Part shown: positions 37,263 through 47,379 of the stretch, piece after piece
Layout: every line of letters starts with the position of its first letter
How positions within the stretch are numbered: the first letter of the stretch is position 1
Source of the DNA: Pseudomonas fluorescens
Lineage (GTDB): Bacteria > Pseudomonadota > Gammaproteobacteria > Pseudomonadales > Pseudomonadaceae
Direction of reading: 5' to 3'
DNA length: 64,000 nucleotides
NCBI RefSeq assembly: GCF_902497895.1
Contig: NZ_CABVHQ010000001.1
Span: 62,001-126,000 of the forward strand
The notes under the pieces: generated by a model
Database searches by the model: none
What the model was told of the DNA's origin: nothing
What the model saw: only the letters and a program-made list of their open reading frames with translations
Translations under genes and position numbers: made by a program

Positions 37263-39722
37263 TCAACGGAACGTGCCGGGCACCTTGAACAACAAGGGCT
37301 GTGATCGTGCAGGCCGACAATGCAGGCTGTCACAGGTAAACAATTGCGGGCGTTGGATAATGTACCCTTGAGCATAATCCACGCCGATTTCCAGCAAGGC
37401 CTGCTCAATCTGAGGGGTTTCAACAAACTCGGCAATGGTGCGCTTACCCATGACATGGCCGATGTGATTGATCACTTCGACCATAGCGCGGTTAATCGGG
37501 TCGTCCAGCATGTCCTTGACGAAACTTCCATCGATCTTCAGAAAGTCTACAGGCAAATGTTTCAGATAGGCGAATGAGGACATCCCGGCGCAGAAGTCAT
37601 CCAGCGAAAAATGACAACCTAAGCTCTTGAGTTCATTGATAAATCTTATTGCGCTCGGCAAATTTGAAATGGCACTGGTTTCTGTGATCTCAAAACAAAT
37701 CATCTCCGGCGGGATGGCGTAGGAAATGAACTGCTGACGCAGGAAGGCCAGAAAGTCATCATCTCCGATAGTAATACCTGACAGATTTATCGCACACATC
37801 GCCATTGGCCCTTCGCGCCCTTCGGCAATACCCTGGGCAATGATCTTGAATACGTTCTGTACCACCCACCGATCCAGCGACGTCATCAAGCCGTAACGCT
37901 CGGCGGCGGGAATAAAACTGTTGGGCAGAATCATCCGCCCGGATTCGTCATGCAGGCGCAGCAGTATTTCGATATGCCCGCCACCACGCTCGGTCTGACC
38001 CAGGGCAGCGATTTCCTGGGAATATAAACAGAAGCGGTTTTCCTCGAGCGCCATGTGCAGTCGCTGTATCCAGGCCATCTCACCAAAACGCAGGGACAGC
38101 TCCGAATCGTCGGCATGATAGACCTGCACCCGATTGCGCCCCTTCTCCTTGGCCATGTAGCAGGCCATGTCGGCGGCACGCAATGACGCTTCCAGGGAGG
38201 TGGGGGTTTGCGCGACGTGAGCCAGACCGATACTGATGGTGGTCACGAAAGGCCGGCCTTTCCACACGAAGTGGAGGTTCTGCACGGTTTGACGCAACAC
38301 TTCGGCGATTTTCTCCGCGGCTTGCGGCGGGCAGTTTTCCAGCAGAATGCCAAATTCGTCGCCGCCCAACCGAGCCAGGGTGTCGCCTTCGCGCAGGCCC
38401 GATTGCAACAAGGCGCAGATATGCCGAAGCAACTCATCACCGGCAGCATGGCCGCAGGTGTCATTGACCAGCTTGAACTGATCAAGGTCGAGAAACATCA
38501 AGGAATGACGGCCCGTCTGGCGGGTCAGATTGTGCAGCGCCTGTTCGAGGCGGTATTCGAACTCGCGACGATTAGCCAGACCGGTCAGCGCATCGTGAGT
38601 CGCCTGCCATGAAAGGTTGGCAATATACTGCCGCTCCTGAGTCATGTCGTGCAGCACCAGCACTGTGCCACTGACCTTGCCCCCATTGCGGATCGGCGCG
38701 CCCACCAGCGTGACCGAGACCGTACTGCCATCCAGGCGCTGAATCAGCTTCGAATGTTCGCTGCCGCCACTGAGTTGACCGCTCAGAATCCGCTCGATAA
38801 GGGTAAAACCGTCAGCCTGGGCGTTCTCATCCAGAAGATTGAACAGTGCAGCCAGCGGCAGACCTGTGGCCTGCTCGGCTTTCCAGTGGGTCAGCTCTTC
38901 CGCCGCCGGGTTCATATAGGCGATCGCACCCTCCACATTGGTGGTGATGACCCCATCACCGATGGACTGCAGAGTGATTTGCGCGCGCTCTTTTTCCAGC
39001 TGCAAGGCGTCGGCAAATGCATGGCGTTGGGTCAGCAACTTATGTGTGCGCAGCAATGCCAGGGCGATCAGCACCAGTGCGGTGGCCAGATTGGTAATCA
39101 GCAGCAGCCGCAAAATGACCCGCGAGCCTTCGCCCAATGCATCACTAAAGGCCTTGGCGGCAGGCGTAACCCCCTCGTTGATGGCCAATATAAAGGCTTT
39201 CCAGCGCTGAACATCGCCTGCAGTGACCTGATCATTGGCGATCCGCTGGTGCATCTCGTTGGCGACAGCACCGAGTTGCACCAGATAGCTATCACCGACA
39301 GTCCAGCGATCGATGGCTTTTTCCAGGTAACTGAAATGACGAAAGTTCAAGTACAACCAGATCAGGCTGGAGACGTCGTCCGCATGGTTGCCCCCCTTGA
39401 GGATTGCCGCGCGGGCAGCATCCAGATCCGGAAGCTCACGATCCAGGGCGACTCGCAGGTCATGCCCGCCCTGCGGTACGGCAATGGCCTTCTGGTACTT
39501 GAGGAAAATCGCTTCGTCGCGATTGTCGGCATAGAGGTTGAGGTAATAGATAGCGTCTTTCTGGCCCTTGGACCACAGACTTTCACCTGCAACATAACCG
39601 CGCACCGCCGACAGCACGTACAAGCTGACGCCGCCCAGCAACGCCTGAAATAGCACAACGGCGATAAAGGGCCAGACGATGCCCAACAGCCGTGGTGTTC
39701 CGAGAGTCCGTTTTTGCTTCAT
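37263..39722 (-). CDS. membrane sensor with PAS, GGDEF and EAL domains
   Basis: An 819-residue c-di-GMP protein. A first membrane helix (about 12-34), a periplasmic helical domain and a second helix near 205-222 precede a PAS domain (about 240-350, ITLQSIGDGVITTNVEGAIA). The GGDEF domain (DALTGLANRREFEYRL ... LGGDEF, with RxxD site REGD five residues before) looks catalytic. The EAL domain has the motif as EIL (IEILLRLHDESG), then INLSG, FEITETSAI, DDFCAG, FLKIDGSF and AEFVE, so phosphodiesterase metal ligands are kept. Either activity, or both under sensor control, is possible. ATG at 39722 follows AAGGGA; the GTG at 39743 is rejected. A 200-base gap separates it from the ABC gene. Confidence 0.93.
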   Translation of the reverse strand: MKQKRTLGTPRLLGIVWPFIAVVLFQALLGGVSLYVLSAVRGYVAGESLWSKGQKDAIYYLNLYADNRDEAIFLKYQKAIAVPQGGHDLRVALDRELPDLDAARAAILKGGNHADDVSSLIWLYLNFRHFSYLEKAIDRWTVGDSYLVQLGAVANEMHQRIANDQVTAGDVQRWKAFILAINEGVTPAAKAFSDALGEGSRVILRLLLITNLATALVLIALALLRTHKLLTQRHAFADALQLEKERAQITLQSIGDGVITTNVEGAIAYMNPAAEELTHWKAEQATGLPLAALFNLLDENAQADGFTLIERILSGQLSGGSEHSKLIQRLDGSTVSVTLVGAPIRNGGKVSGTVLVLHDMTQERQYIANLSWQATHDALTGLANRREFEYRLEQALHNLTRQTGRHSLMFLDLDQFKLVNDTCGHAAGDELLRHICALLQSGLREGDTLARLGGDEFGILLENCPPQAAEKIAEVLRQTVQNLHFVWKGRPFVTTISIGLAHVAQTPTSLEASLRAADMACYMAKEKGRNRVQVYHADDSELSLRFGEMAWIQRLHMALEENRFCLYSQEIAALGQTERGGGHIEILLRLHDESGRMILPNSFIPAAERYGLMTSLDRWVVQNVFKIIAQGIAEGREGPMAMCAINLSGITIGDDDFLAFLRQQFISYAIPPEMICFEITETSAISNLPSAIRFINELKSLGCHFSLDDFCAGMSSFAYLKHLPVDFLKIDGSFVKDMLDDPINRAMVEVINHIGHVMGKRTIAEFVETPQIEQALLEIGVDYAQGYIIQRPQLFTCDSLHCRPARSQPLLFKVPGTFR

Positions 39723-39922
39723 GTCGTCCCTTGCATTAAGCACTGGTCAGATGAACACCCGAATGAGTTTTGCTCCTGACAGAACAGACTAGGCTAATTT
39801 TCGCTAGTTCGAACTGTTGGATGTGCGGTTGACCAGATTTAGTCACGAGCTGAACCTCAGCGGCTCAAGTGCAACCTTTCCCCAGTAAGTTCAAGCACTA
39901 AGCATAGAAATGCAAACAAAAC

Positions 39923-41749
39923 TCAAGGTCGTTGCACCTGCTGCAAATGCCCATAAAGCTTGGCATACAGGCCGCCATCGGCAATCAGTTGCTGATGGTC
40001 GCCATCCTCGGCAATCTGCCCGCCATCGAACACCAGCACCCGATCAGCCTGTTTCACTGCTGACAAGCGGTGAGCAATGATCAAGGTTGTCCGGCCATTG
40101 AGGAAGCGCGCCAGCGCTTGATGCAGGTTGTACTCGGTTGCAGCGTCCAGCGCCGAGGTCGCTTCGTCGAGTATCACCACCTTGGGTTCGGCCAGGACCA
40201 TTCGCGCAATGGCCAGCCGTTGACGCTGGCCGCCCGACAAGCGCACACCGGAGCGCCCGACGATGCTGTCCAGGCCTTGGGGCAAGGCTTTGATGGTGGC
40301 GTCCAGTTGAGCGATTTCCAGCGCCTGCCAGCAGGCCTCGTCACTGCGTGCGCGGCCCATGGTCAGGTTGGCCCGCACCGTATCGTTGAACAGCGCCGGG
40401 TGCTGCAGGACCACGGCAACGTTTTCGCGCACGGTTTCCAGACCGATCTCCTGCTGGGTCGAACCACCGAAACGGATGCTGCCCGCCTGAGGCGTGTACA
40501 GCCCCAGCAGCAGTTGCACCAGCGTGCTCTTGCCGCCGCCGCTGGCACCGACTATCGCAACTTTTTCGCCGGGAGCGATGGACAGGTCCATCTGGTCCAG
40601 CACCAGCTCGTCGCCGTAACCGAAACTCAAACCGCGAACCTCGATACCGACCGTCTCGCGCCCCTGGAACGGGTCGATGCCTCCAGGGTATTGCGGCTCG
40701 TCGGCACGCGACAGCAACTCGTTGATCCGGGTCAGTGCCCCGCCCGCAGCGTAATAGGCGTATTGCAGATTGAGCAGCTGCTCGACCGGACCGATCATGA
40801 ACCAGAGGTAGCTGAACACCGCCAACATCTGGCCAATCGACAAGTCGGAAAACAGCACGGTGAGCATGGCCGCCGCGCGGAAGATGTCGATCCCGAACTG
40901 GAACAGCAAACCGCTGGCGCGGCTGGAAGCATCGCTCTTCCATTGCGAGTTCACCGCATAATTGCGAACTTCCTGCGCCCGCAACCCCAGCCGTCCGAGG
41001 AAATAGCCCTGGCGGTTGCCGGCGCGGACTTCCTGGATTGCATCGAGGGTTTCGGTGAGCGCCTGGGTAAACCGCGAAGTGCTGTCGTTCTCGAGTTTTT
41101 TCAGGTGTTTGACGCGCTTGCCCAGCTGCACCGTGGCGTAGATCACCAGCGGATTGAACAGCAGAATCAACAGCGCCAGCTGCCAGTGCATCCAGACCAG
41201 GATCCCGGCGGTGCCGACCAGCGTCAGCATGGCTACCAGAAAACGGCTGAGAGTTTCACCGACAAATTTATCGACGGTGTCCAGGTCAGTGACCAGATGA
41301 GTGGTTACGGTGCCGCTGCCCAGGCTTTCGTACTCCGCCAGAGAGATGCGTTTGAGTCGCTCGATCAGTCTGACGCGAACGCGGTAGACAATGTCTTTGG
41401 CCAGCCTGGCGAACAAGCGTGCCTGCAGCACGTTGAACAGCAGCGCGCCACAGCGTAGCGTCAGGGTGATCAACAGCATCAGGCCGATGTAGCCGGCTGC
41501 GCTTTGCCAGGCGTCGGGCAGTGCGTGGTTCATGATCTTCAGCGCAGCGTCGCCATGTCCCAGCAGCACTTCGTCCACCAGCAACGGCAAGAGCAAAGGA
41601 ATCGGCACACTGCACAAGGTCGCCAGGACCGCGACCCCATTGGCAATCCACAGGGCCTTTTTATGGTGTAACGCCAAACGACGGATTTCCGCCCAGCTCA
41701 GCCGATCAACCCGCTTGGATTGCTCCACGCCATCGGGCTGATCATGCAC
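39923..41749 (-). CDS. ABC transporter, fused membrane and ATPase domains (exporter type)
   Basis: A 608-residue half-transporter. Six membrane helices occupy about 30-310 and the ATPase about 345-600. Walker A is GASGGGKSTLVQ, the signature LSGGQRQRLAIAR, and Walker B VVILDEATSALD, followed by the switch His in IIAHRLS. It should work as a homodimer or with a partner and export a lipid or drug-like substrate; MsbA/LmrA-type layout, substrate unknown. GTG at 41749 follows GGAG and overlaps the end of the DsbA-family gene by a few bases; a start at 41812 would give an unlikely 21-residue extension. Confidence 0.9.
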   Translation of the reverse strand: MHDQPDGVEQSKRVDRLSWAEIRRLALHHKKALWIANGVAVLATLCSVPIPLLLPLLVDEVLLGHGDAALKIMNHALPDAWQSAAGYIGLMLLITLTLRCGALLFNVLQARLFARLAKDIVYRVRVRLIERLKRISLAEYESLGSGTVTTHLVTDLDTVDKFVGETLSRFLVAMLTLVGTAGILVWMHWQLALLILLFNPLVIYATVQLGKRVKHLKKLENDSTSRFTQALTETLDAIQEVRAGNRQGYFLGRLGLRAQEVRNYAVNSQWKSDASSRASGLLFQFGIDIFRAAAMLTVLFSDLSIGQMLAVFSYLWFMIGPVEQLLNLQYAYYAAGGALTRINELLSRADEPQYPGGIDPFQGRETVGIEVRGLSFGYGDELVLDQMDLSIAPGEKVAIVGASGGGKSTLVQLLLGLYTPQAGSIRFGGSTQQEIGLETVRENVAVVLQHPALFNDTVRANLTMGRARSDEACWQALEIAQLDATIKALPQGLDSIVGRSGVRLSGGQRQRLAIARMVLAEPKVVILDEATSALDAATEYNLHQALARFLNGRTTLIIAHRLSAVKQADRVLVFDGGQIAEDGDHQQLIADGGLYAKLYGHLQQVQRP

Positions 41750-42377
41750 AGGCGGCACGCTCCAGCCAGCGTCCAAGCAACGGCGACAGCTCGTTGAGTG
41801 GTTGATAGCCATTGGTCAGCAGCGCCAATTGGCCATTGCGCTCGGCGAGCAAAGTCGGGAAACCGGCGATTCCCAGGTCCTGCACCCAGGTGAAATCCGC
41901 GGCGGTCGCCGCATGCTGGTCGGCGCGATCGAAGGCTGCCGCGAACTCGATCCGCGGCAAGCCCGCCGCCTCGGCCAACTCCACCAGGACACTGGCGTGG
42001 GTGACGTCGCGGCCCTCGACATAAAAGGCCTGCTGAATCAGCTTGAGCAGTTTCCAGGCACAGTCCGGCGCCAGGCTGCGCGCCGTCACCAGTGCCCGGC
42101 AAGCCGGCTCGGTGTCATAGACAAAACCTTCGGGCAAAGCACCCTCGGTTTTGAATGGTTGGCCGGTGGCCTCGGTGACCGCCTGCCAATGTTCGAGGAT
42201 GTAGCGCCGCGTAGTCGGCTCCAGGGCGGCCCCGCTGCCGGTCCTCAAGCCACCCACCACCAGATGCAACTCGACACCTGCCGCTTGCGCCTGCTCGACC
42301 AGGGCCTCGGCTACCGGAGCAAAGCCCCAGCACCAGGAACACATCGGGTCCATTACATAGAGCAGGCGTGCGGACAT
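41742..42377 (-). CDS. DsbA-family (thioredoxin-fold) oxidoreductase, cytoplasmic
   Basis: A 211-residue DsbA/FrnE-like protein. The redox motif is CSWC at about residues 13-16 in MDPMCSWCWGF, and the cis-Pro loop IAGFPTLLAE is near 172. No signal peptide is present, so it acts in the cytoplasm, unlike periplasmic DsbA. It sits between trhO (3 bases apart) and the ABC gene (overlapping), suggesting one operon. Relatives of this type are described as dithiol isomerases or glutathione-linked reductases; the substrate is unknown. Confidence 0.85.
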   Translation of the reverse strand: MSARLLYVMDPMCSWCWGFAPVAEALVEQAQAAGVELHLVVGGLRTGSGAALEPTTRRYILEHWQAVTEATGQPFKTEGALPEGFVYDTEPACRALVTARSLAPDCAWKLLKLIQQAFYVEGRDVTHASVLVELAEAAGLPRIEFAAAFDRADQHAATAADFTWVQDLGIAGFPTLLAERNGQLALLTNGYQPLNELSPLLGRWLERAACA

Positions 42378-42380
42378 GGT

Positions 42381-43322
42381 TCAGGCCTCGGTGTTGGACT
42401 GGCGGTAGTTGAAGCCAATCGGATGTGGCTGGTTGCGGGCTTTCGCCAGCTCGATCTGCTTTTGCCGGTCGATCGCACTGCGCCGGGTTTTATCGCTCAG
42501 CTTATCCCAGCAATGCGGGCAACTGATGCCAGCCACATAGTGCTCGGAAGTGCGGTCTTCGACGCTGACAGGTGTACGACAGGCATGACACTGATCGTAG
42601 TCTCCTTCGCTGAGGTCGTGGCGCACAGTGACCCGGTTATCGAAGACAAAGCAGTCGCCGCGCCATTGGCTTTCTTCCTGCGGCACTTCTTCGAGGTATT
42701 TCAGAATGCCGCCCTTGAGGTGGTACACCTCGTCGAAACCCTGGCTGAGCATGTAGCTCGAGGCCTTTTCGCAACGGATGCCGCCGGTGCAGAACATCGC
42801 GACTTTCTTGTGTCGAGCCGGATCGAAGTTGGCTTTTATGTAGTCCGGAAATTCGCGAAAACTGGTGGTTTTCGGGTCGACGGCGCCTTCGAAGGTGCCG
42901 ATCGAGACTTCATAATCGTTGCGGGTATCGATCAACAATACTTCCGGATCGGTGATCAGCGCGTTCCAGTTCTGCGGATCGACATAGGTGCCGACCTGCT
43001 TGTTCGGGTCGACTCCGTCAACGCCGAGGGTGACGATTTCTTTCTTGAGCTTGACCTTGGTCCGATAGAACGGCTGATCTTCGCAATACGACTCCTTGTG
43101 ATCGATGTCGTCCATGCGCGGATCGTTCTTCAACCAGGCCATGAGCCCGTCAATGCCTTCACGGCTACCGGAAACGGTGCCGTTGATGCCCTCTTCAGCG
43201 ATCAACAACGTGCCTTTGATGCCGTTATCGACCATCGCCTGCAACAGTGGCTCGCGCAGGGCAACGTAATCTTCAAGGGTGACGAACTTATACAGTGCCG
43301 CCACGACGATGTTTTGTGTCAT
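42381..43322 (-). CDS. trhO: tRNA uridine(34) hydroxylase (rhodanese-type)
   Basis: A 313-residue protein of the YceA family. An N-terminal domain with [14 protein letters not shown] precedes a rhodanese domain that holds the catalytic Cys in [16 protein letters not shown], then CxxC pairs near the C-terminus (YDQCHACRT and CPHCWDK). TrhO enzymes use oxygen to make 5-hydroxyuridine at the wobble position of several tRNAs. The ATG at 43322 is followed closely by the DsbA-family gene. A terminator-like hairpin lies just before it (43368-43405). Confidence 0.95.
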   Translation of the reverse strand: MTQNIVVAALYKFVTLEDYVALREPLLQAMVDNGIKGTLLIAEEGINGTVSGSREGIDGLMAWLKNDPRMDDIDHKESYCEDQPFYRTKVKLKKEIVTLGVDGVDPNKQVGTYVDPQNWNALITDPEVLLIDTRNDYEVSIGTFEGAVDPKTTSFREFPDYIKANFDPARHKKVAMFCTGGIRCEKASSYMLSQGFDEVYHLKGGILKYLEEVPQEESQWRGDCFVFDNRVTVRHDLSEGDYDQCHACRTPVSVEDRTSEHYVAGISCPHCWDKLSDKTRRSAIDRQKQIELAKARNQPHPIGFNYRQSNTEA

Positions 43323-43367
43323 GGGTAATCTCCAGGTGGCTACCCTCGCAAAGGGTGAACCGGATGC

Positions 43368-43405
43368 AAAAAAAACGCGCCGGCTAACTCACGTTAGTGG
43401 CGCGT
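43368..43405 (-). terminator. rho-independent terminator between bolA and trhO
   Basis: On the minus strand a stem ACGCGCC/GGCGCGT with an inner stem CTAAC/GTTAG is followed by eight thymines. It lies 46 bases before the trhO ATG, so it ends bolA transcripts or acts as an attenuator of trhO. Confidence 0.85.
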
Positions 43406-43437
43406 TGCGGATTCTAGCAAAAACAGCTGCGGTTGGC

Positions 43438-43570
43438 TGTAGATCGTCAAGATCGCAGCCTTCGGCAGCTCCTACAAAAGCTCGTCCTGCGCAACCCCGT
43501 AGGAGCTGCCGAAGGTTCGGGCCGCGTTCGGACGATCTTTTTTCGGTCTCGCAGGCTGCGATCTTTTAAG
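43438..43570. repeat. cluster of three REP-like sequences after bolA
   Basis: REP copies at about 43445-43477, 43498-43520 and 43545-43570. The last overlaps the bolA stop codon. The middle one is interrupted by GTTCGGGCCGCGTTCGGACG, so it appears degenerate. Confidence 0.75.
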
Positions 43571-43865
43571 GTTTGCTCCCGCCGGCGCAGGTCGGCGATG
43601 CCGGGGCCGCGCCGATCTTCGCCCATTCTTCAGGCGTGTAGGTATGCAGCGCCAACGCATGGAACTCAGCCATCAAGTCGCCCAGCGTGGCATATACCTT
43701 CTGGTGCCGCTTGACGCTATTGAGCCCGGCAAACTGTTCACTGACCAGCACTGCCTTGAAGTGGGTTTGCAGCCCACGACTGTGCATATGGCTTTCATCC
43801 AGTACTTGCAGATGCTCGGGCTGCAATGCGCTCAGCGCCGCTTCGATACGTTGTTGCATGGTCAT
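43566..43865 (-). CDS. BolA-family protein
   Basis: A 99-residue BolA-like protein: IEAALSALQPEHLQVLDES, then HFKAVLVSEQFAGLNSVKRHQKVYATLGD, the family helix-turn-helix-like core with conserved His near position 59, ending in a Cys-containing tail. BolA proteins bind monothiol glutaredoxins and iron-sulfur clusters and affect envelope genes. It starts 12 bases after the DUF2059 gene stop. Whether it is BolA itself or the paralogue IbaG cannot be decided. Confidence 0.9.
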   Translation of the reverse strand: MTMQQRIEAALSALQPEHLQVLDESHMHSRGLQTHFKAVLVSEQFAGLNSVKRHQKVYATLGDLMAEFHALALHTYTPEEWAKIGAAPASPTCAGGSKP

Positions 43866-43877
43866 TCCCGGCTCCGC

Positions 43878-44402
43878 TTAAGGCTTTTTCTTGGCCGGTG
43901 CTGCTGCGCCTTTTGGCTCAAGCTCGGCAGTCATGTCAGCCAACAGCTTGTTGACTACAGGTACCGCGCTTTCCAGCTTGGCCTGAGTCATCTGGGCCGA
44001 TTGCTGGGTCAGCTGCGGCATTTTTTCCAGAACTTTTTTGCCCAACGGCGATTTGTAGAACGCTACCAGGTCCTTGAGCTCGGTTTCGCTGAAGTTGCTG
44101 GTGTAGAGCTTGACCATGTCAGGTTTGAGCTTGTTCCAGCCAATAGCCTGGTCCAGAGCTGCGTTAGCCTTGGCCTGGTAGGTTTCCAGCAGGGCTTTTT
44201 TCGACTCAGGGGCTTTGGTTTGTTCAAAGCGCTGGGCGAACATTTGCTGCACTTGCATGTACACCGGGGTACCGAGCTTGTCGGCGTGTGCCAGAGTCAG
44301 AAAGGCTTCGGCACTGGCATTGTGGCTGGCGGTATCGGCAAGAGCCTGGCCGCTGGCGCAAACCAGAACAACCGCGGTACAGATGGCACGAAGACGAGTC
44401 AT
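43878..44402 (-). CDS. DUF2059 periplasmic protein
   Basis: A 174-residue protein. MTRLRAICTAVVLVCASG + QALADT is a signal peptide with a cleavage site after ALA, so the mature part is periplasmic. The DUF2059 helical domain spans about 45-160 (YMQVQQMFAQRFEQTKAPES, LVAFYKSPLGKKVLEKMPQL), and the tail is Pro/Ala/Lys-rich. ATG at 44402 follows AAGGAAAC. Function unknown. It is divergent from fumC with 192 bases between and probably co-transcribed with bolA. Confidence 0.86.
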   Translation of the reverse strand: MTRLRAICTAVVLVCASGQALADTASHNASAEAFLTLAHADKLGTPVYMQVQQMFAQRFEQTKAPESKKALLETYQAKANAALDQAIGWNKLKPDMVKLYTSNFSETELKDLVAFYKSPLGKKVLEKMPQLTQQSAQMTQAKLESAVPVVNKLLADMTAELEPKGAAAPAKKKP

Positions 44403-44594
44403 CAAGTTTCCTTTTCTAGCTGGCGAGGTAAAACCCCAAGGGCGACCATTCTGCACCTAAAAAACGCTGTCACTCAACCCCAAGCCTTACCAGGCCTGAT
44501 TTGCAGGGTCCGAACGGTAGAAAAATCGACCGATGGAACCCTGACGACGGATCGCGGCCTAAACTGGCGAATCAGACCAACCGGAGTGTGACCG

Positions 44595-45989
44595 ATGAGC
44601 CGTATCGAAACCGACAGCCTGGGCCAGGTTGAAGTCCCGGATGAAGCCTACTGGGGCGCTCAGACACAACGCTCGCTGATCAACTTCGCCATTGGCAACG
44701 AGCGCATGCCGATTGCGGTGCTGCACGCCCTGGCACTGATCAAGAAAGCCGCTGCGCGGGTCAACGACCGCAACGGTGACGTGCCCGCCGACATCGCCCG
44801 GCTGATCGAACAAGCCGCTGACGAAGTGCTCGACGGCGAGCACGATGAGCAGTTCCCGCTGGTGGTCTGGCAGACCGGGAGCGGCACCCAGAGCAACATG
44901 AACGTCAACGAAGTGATCGCCGGACGCGCCAACGAACTGGCCGGCAATCCGCGCGGCGGCAAGATTCCGGTGCACCCCAACGATCATGTGAACCGCTCGC
45001 AGAGTTCCAACGACTGCTTCCCGACCGCCATGCACATCGCCGCCGCCCAAGCGGTGCAGCACCATCTGTTGCCAGCGATCAACGAATTGTCCGGCGGGCT
45101 GGCGGAGCTGGCTGCGCGGCACATGAAGCTGGTCAAGACCGGCCGTACTCACATGATGGACGCGACGCCGATCACCTTTGGCCAGGAACTCTCGGCGTAT
45201 ATCGCGCAACTGGACTACGCCGAACGGGCAATTCGCAGCGCCCTGCCAGCGGTCTGCGAACTGGCCCAGGGCGGTACCGCCGTGGGCACCGGGCTCAACT
45301 CGCCCCATGGCTTTGGTGAAGCGATCGCCGCCGAACTGGCGGCCCTCTCCGGCCTGCCATTTGTCACCGCGCCGAACAAGTTCGCGGCGCTGGCCGGCCA
45401 TGAGCCGTTGACCACCCTCTCCGGCGCGCTGAAAACCCTCGCCGTGGCCTTGATGAAGATCGCCAATGACCTGCGTTTGCTCGGTTCTGGCCCCAGAGCC
45501 GGTTTTGCAGAGGTGAAACTGCCGGCCAACGAACCCGGCAGTTCGATCATGCCTGGCAAGGTCAATCCGACCCAGTGCGAAGCGCTGTCGATGCTCGCCT
45601 GCCAGGTGCTGGGCAACGATGTGGCCATCGGCTTTGCTGCCAGTCAGGGGCATCTGCAACTAAACGTGTTCAAACCGGTGATCATCCACAACCTGCTGCA
45701 ATCGATTCGATTGCTGGGCGATGGCTGCAGCAACTTCCAGCAGCATTGCATCGCCGGGCTGGAACCTGACCCGGTGCAAATGGCCGCACACCTGGAGCGT
45801 GGCTTGATGCTGGTGACGGCGCTGAACCCGCACATCGGCTACGACAAGTCGGCGGAAATCGCCAAGAAAGCCTATGCCGAAGGCCTGACCCTGCGCGAAG
45901 CCGCGCTGCAACTGGGGTACCTGACCGATGAAGAGTTCGATGCCTGGGTCAGGCCGGAAAATATGCTGGAGGGCGGGAAGCAGGGGTGA
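44595..45989 (+). CDS. fumC: fumarate hydratase, class II
   Basis: A 464-residue fumarase/aspartase-superfamily enzyme. The signature [11 protein letters not shown] is near 315-325, and [12 protein letters not shown] and [15 protein letters not shown] hold other active-site residues. Class II fumarases lack an iron-sulfur cluster, so this form works in oxygen or low iron. The upstream gap holds no clear Fur site that I could recognise. It is followed by a REPIN and convergent prmB. Confidence 0.96.
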   Translation: MSRIETDSLGQVEVPDEAYWGAQTQRSLINFAIGNERMPIAVLHALALIKKAAARVNDRNGDVPADIARLIEQAADEVLDGEHDEQFPLVVWQTGSGTQSNMNVNEVIAGRANELAGNPRGGKIPVHPNDHVNRSQSSNDCFPTAMHIAAAQAVQHHLLPAINELSGGLAELAARHMKLVKTGRTHMMDATPITFGQELSAYIAQLDYAERAIRSALPAVCELAQGGTAVGTGLNSPHGFGEAIAAELAALSGLPFVTAPNKFAALAGHEPLTTLSGALKTLAVALMKIANDLRLLGSGPRAGFAEVKLPANEPGSSIMPGKVNPTQCEALSMLACQVLGNDVAIGFAASQGHLQLNVFKPVIIHNLLQSIRLLGDGCSNFQQHCIAGLEPDPVQMAAHLERGLMLVTALNPHIGYDKSAEIAKKAYAEGLTLREAALQLGYLTDEEFDAWVRPENMLEGGKQG

Positions 45990-46034
45990 GTGAATGATGC
46001 CAGTCAGCAACTCGACTCTTGAGTTTGGTGATAT

Positions 46035-46168
46035 TTGTGGCGAGGGGGCTTGCCCCCGCTCGGCTGCGAAGCAGTCGTAAAACCAGAGAATGCGGTGTGT
46101 CTGGCATAACGGGATTGCCAATTACAGGGCTGCTTCGCAGCCCAACGGGGGCAAGCCCCCTCGCCACA
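46035..46168. repeat. REPIN of a second family between fumC and prmB
   Basis: Outer arms TGTGGCGAGGGGGCTTGCCC and GGGCAAGCCCCCTCGCCACA are exact inverted repeats; inner arms CGGCTGCGAAGCAG and CTGCTTCGCAGCC also pair. A further TAAGCCCGCTCGCCATAGGG fragment follows. A close copy lies at 58323-58457. Confidence 0.9.
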
Positions 46169-46233
46169 GTAAGCCCGCTCGCCATAGGGTTCTGCGCCAA
46201 CCGTGGGGAAATGGGATTGCCCTTTCGGCTTTC

Positions 46234-47142
46234 TCAAACCCGCGAAGCAAACAACGCCTGATGCTGACGGCACTGTTCGGCGCTGAGCATGAACACGCCA
46301 TGCCCGCCGCGTTCGAATTCGAGCCAGGCGAAGTCCACTTCCGGGTACAGCGCTTCGACGTGCACCTGGCTGTTGCCGACTTCGACGATCAGCAAACCTT
46401 TTTCGGTCAGGTGATCCGCCGCTTCGCTGAGCATGCGGCGCACCAGGTTCAAGCCGTCCTCACCGCAGGCCAGGCCCAACTCGGGCTCATGCTGATACTC
46501 GTCCGGCATGTCGGCGAAATCTTCGGCATCGACGTACGGCGGGTTGGAAACGATCAGATCGAAGCGTTGGCCGGGCAGGCCATCGAAACCATCCCCCTGA
46601 ACGGTGTAGACCCGCTCGTCGACAGCGTGACGCTCGATGTTCTGGTTGGCGACTTCCAGGGCTTCGAACGAGAGGTCGGCCAGTACCACTTCGGCGTTCT
46701 GGAACTCATAAGCGCAAGCGATACCAATGCAACCGGAACCGGTACACAGGTCAAGAATGCGCGCCGGTTCGGTGCCTAACCAGGGTTCAAAATGTTTTTC
46801 GATCAGCTCGCCGATCGGTGAACGGGGGATCAGCACTCGTTCGTCAACGATGAACGACATGCCGCAAAACCACGCCTCACCCAACAGGTAAGCGGTAGGG
46901 ATGCGCTCCTCGATACGACGCTTGAGCAGGCGCTGCAGATTGACCAGTTCGTCCTCTTCCAGGCGGCAGTCCAGGTAGCTGTCGGCAATTTCCCAAGGCA
47001 GGTGCAACGCCCCGAGCACCAATTGACGGGCGTCGTCCCAGGCGTTGTCAGCCCCATGGCCGAAAAACAGATCCTCCCCATGAAAACGGCTGACGGCCCA
47101 ACGGATGTGGTCGCGCAAGGTGCGCAGGCGGGAAGTGATCAC
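46234..47142 (-). CDS. prmB: ribosomal protein L3 glutamine methyltransferase
   Basis: A 302-residue HemK-family methyltransferase. The SAM loop is [19 protein letters not shown] and the catalytic NPPY lies in [20 protein letters not shown]. The N-terminal helical domain (about 1-100, with [20 protein letters not shown]) matches PrmB rather than PrmC. It methylates a glutamine of L3 during ribosome assembly. It is alone on the minus strand, convergent with fumC. Confidence 0.93.
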   Translation of the reverse strand: MITSRLRTLRDHIRWAVSRFHGEDLFFGHGADNAWDDARQLVLGALHLPWEIADSYLDCRLEEDELVNLQRLLKRRIEERIPTAYLLGEAWFCGMSFIVDERVLIPRSPIGELIEKHFEPWLGTEPARILDLCTGSGCIGIACAYEFQNAEVVLADLSFEALEVANQNIERHAVDERVYTVQGDGFDGLPGQRFDLIVSNPPYVDAEDFADMPDEYQHEPELGLACGEDGLNLVRRMLSEAADHLTEKGLLIVEVGNSQVHVEALYPEVDFAWLEFERGGHGVFMLSAEQCRQHQALFASRV

Positions 47143-47379
47143 GGGGCAAACTCCTGAAAAAACGACTAACGATTCTAACAGCCAAAACGCCCCCCGACGA
47201 CGTATGAAAAACGCTCAACAAATGTAGGAACTATCCATTTTTCAAGCTATTACTTGAACAGAACCGCCCTCTTGACAAGGCTGTAGGCCAGCAACCACAC
47301 AGCCTACGTTGGTAGCGATTCACAGAAACCCTCAGCCAGAGGACAATGGCGCAAAAGCCCTACCCAAAGGAGCCCCAGA

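Noticed and set aside
41802-43328. A 508-codon open frame antisense to the DsbA-family gene and trhO
   Set aside because: Both sense genes have clear family motifs; the antisense frame has none.
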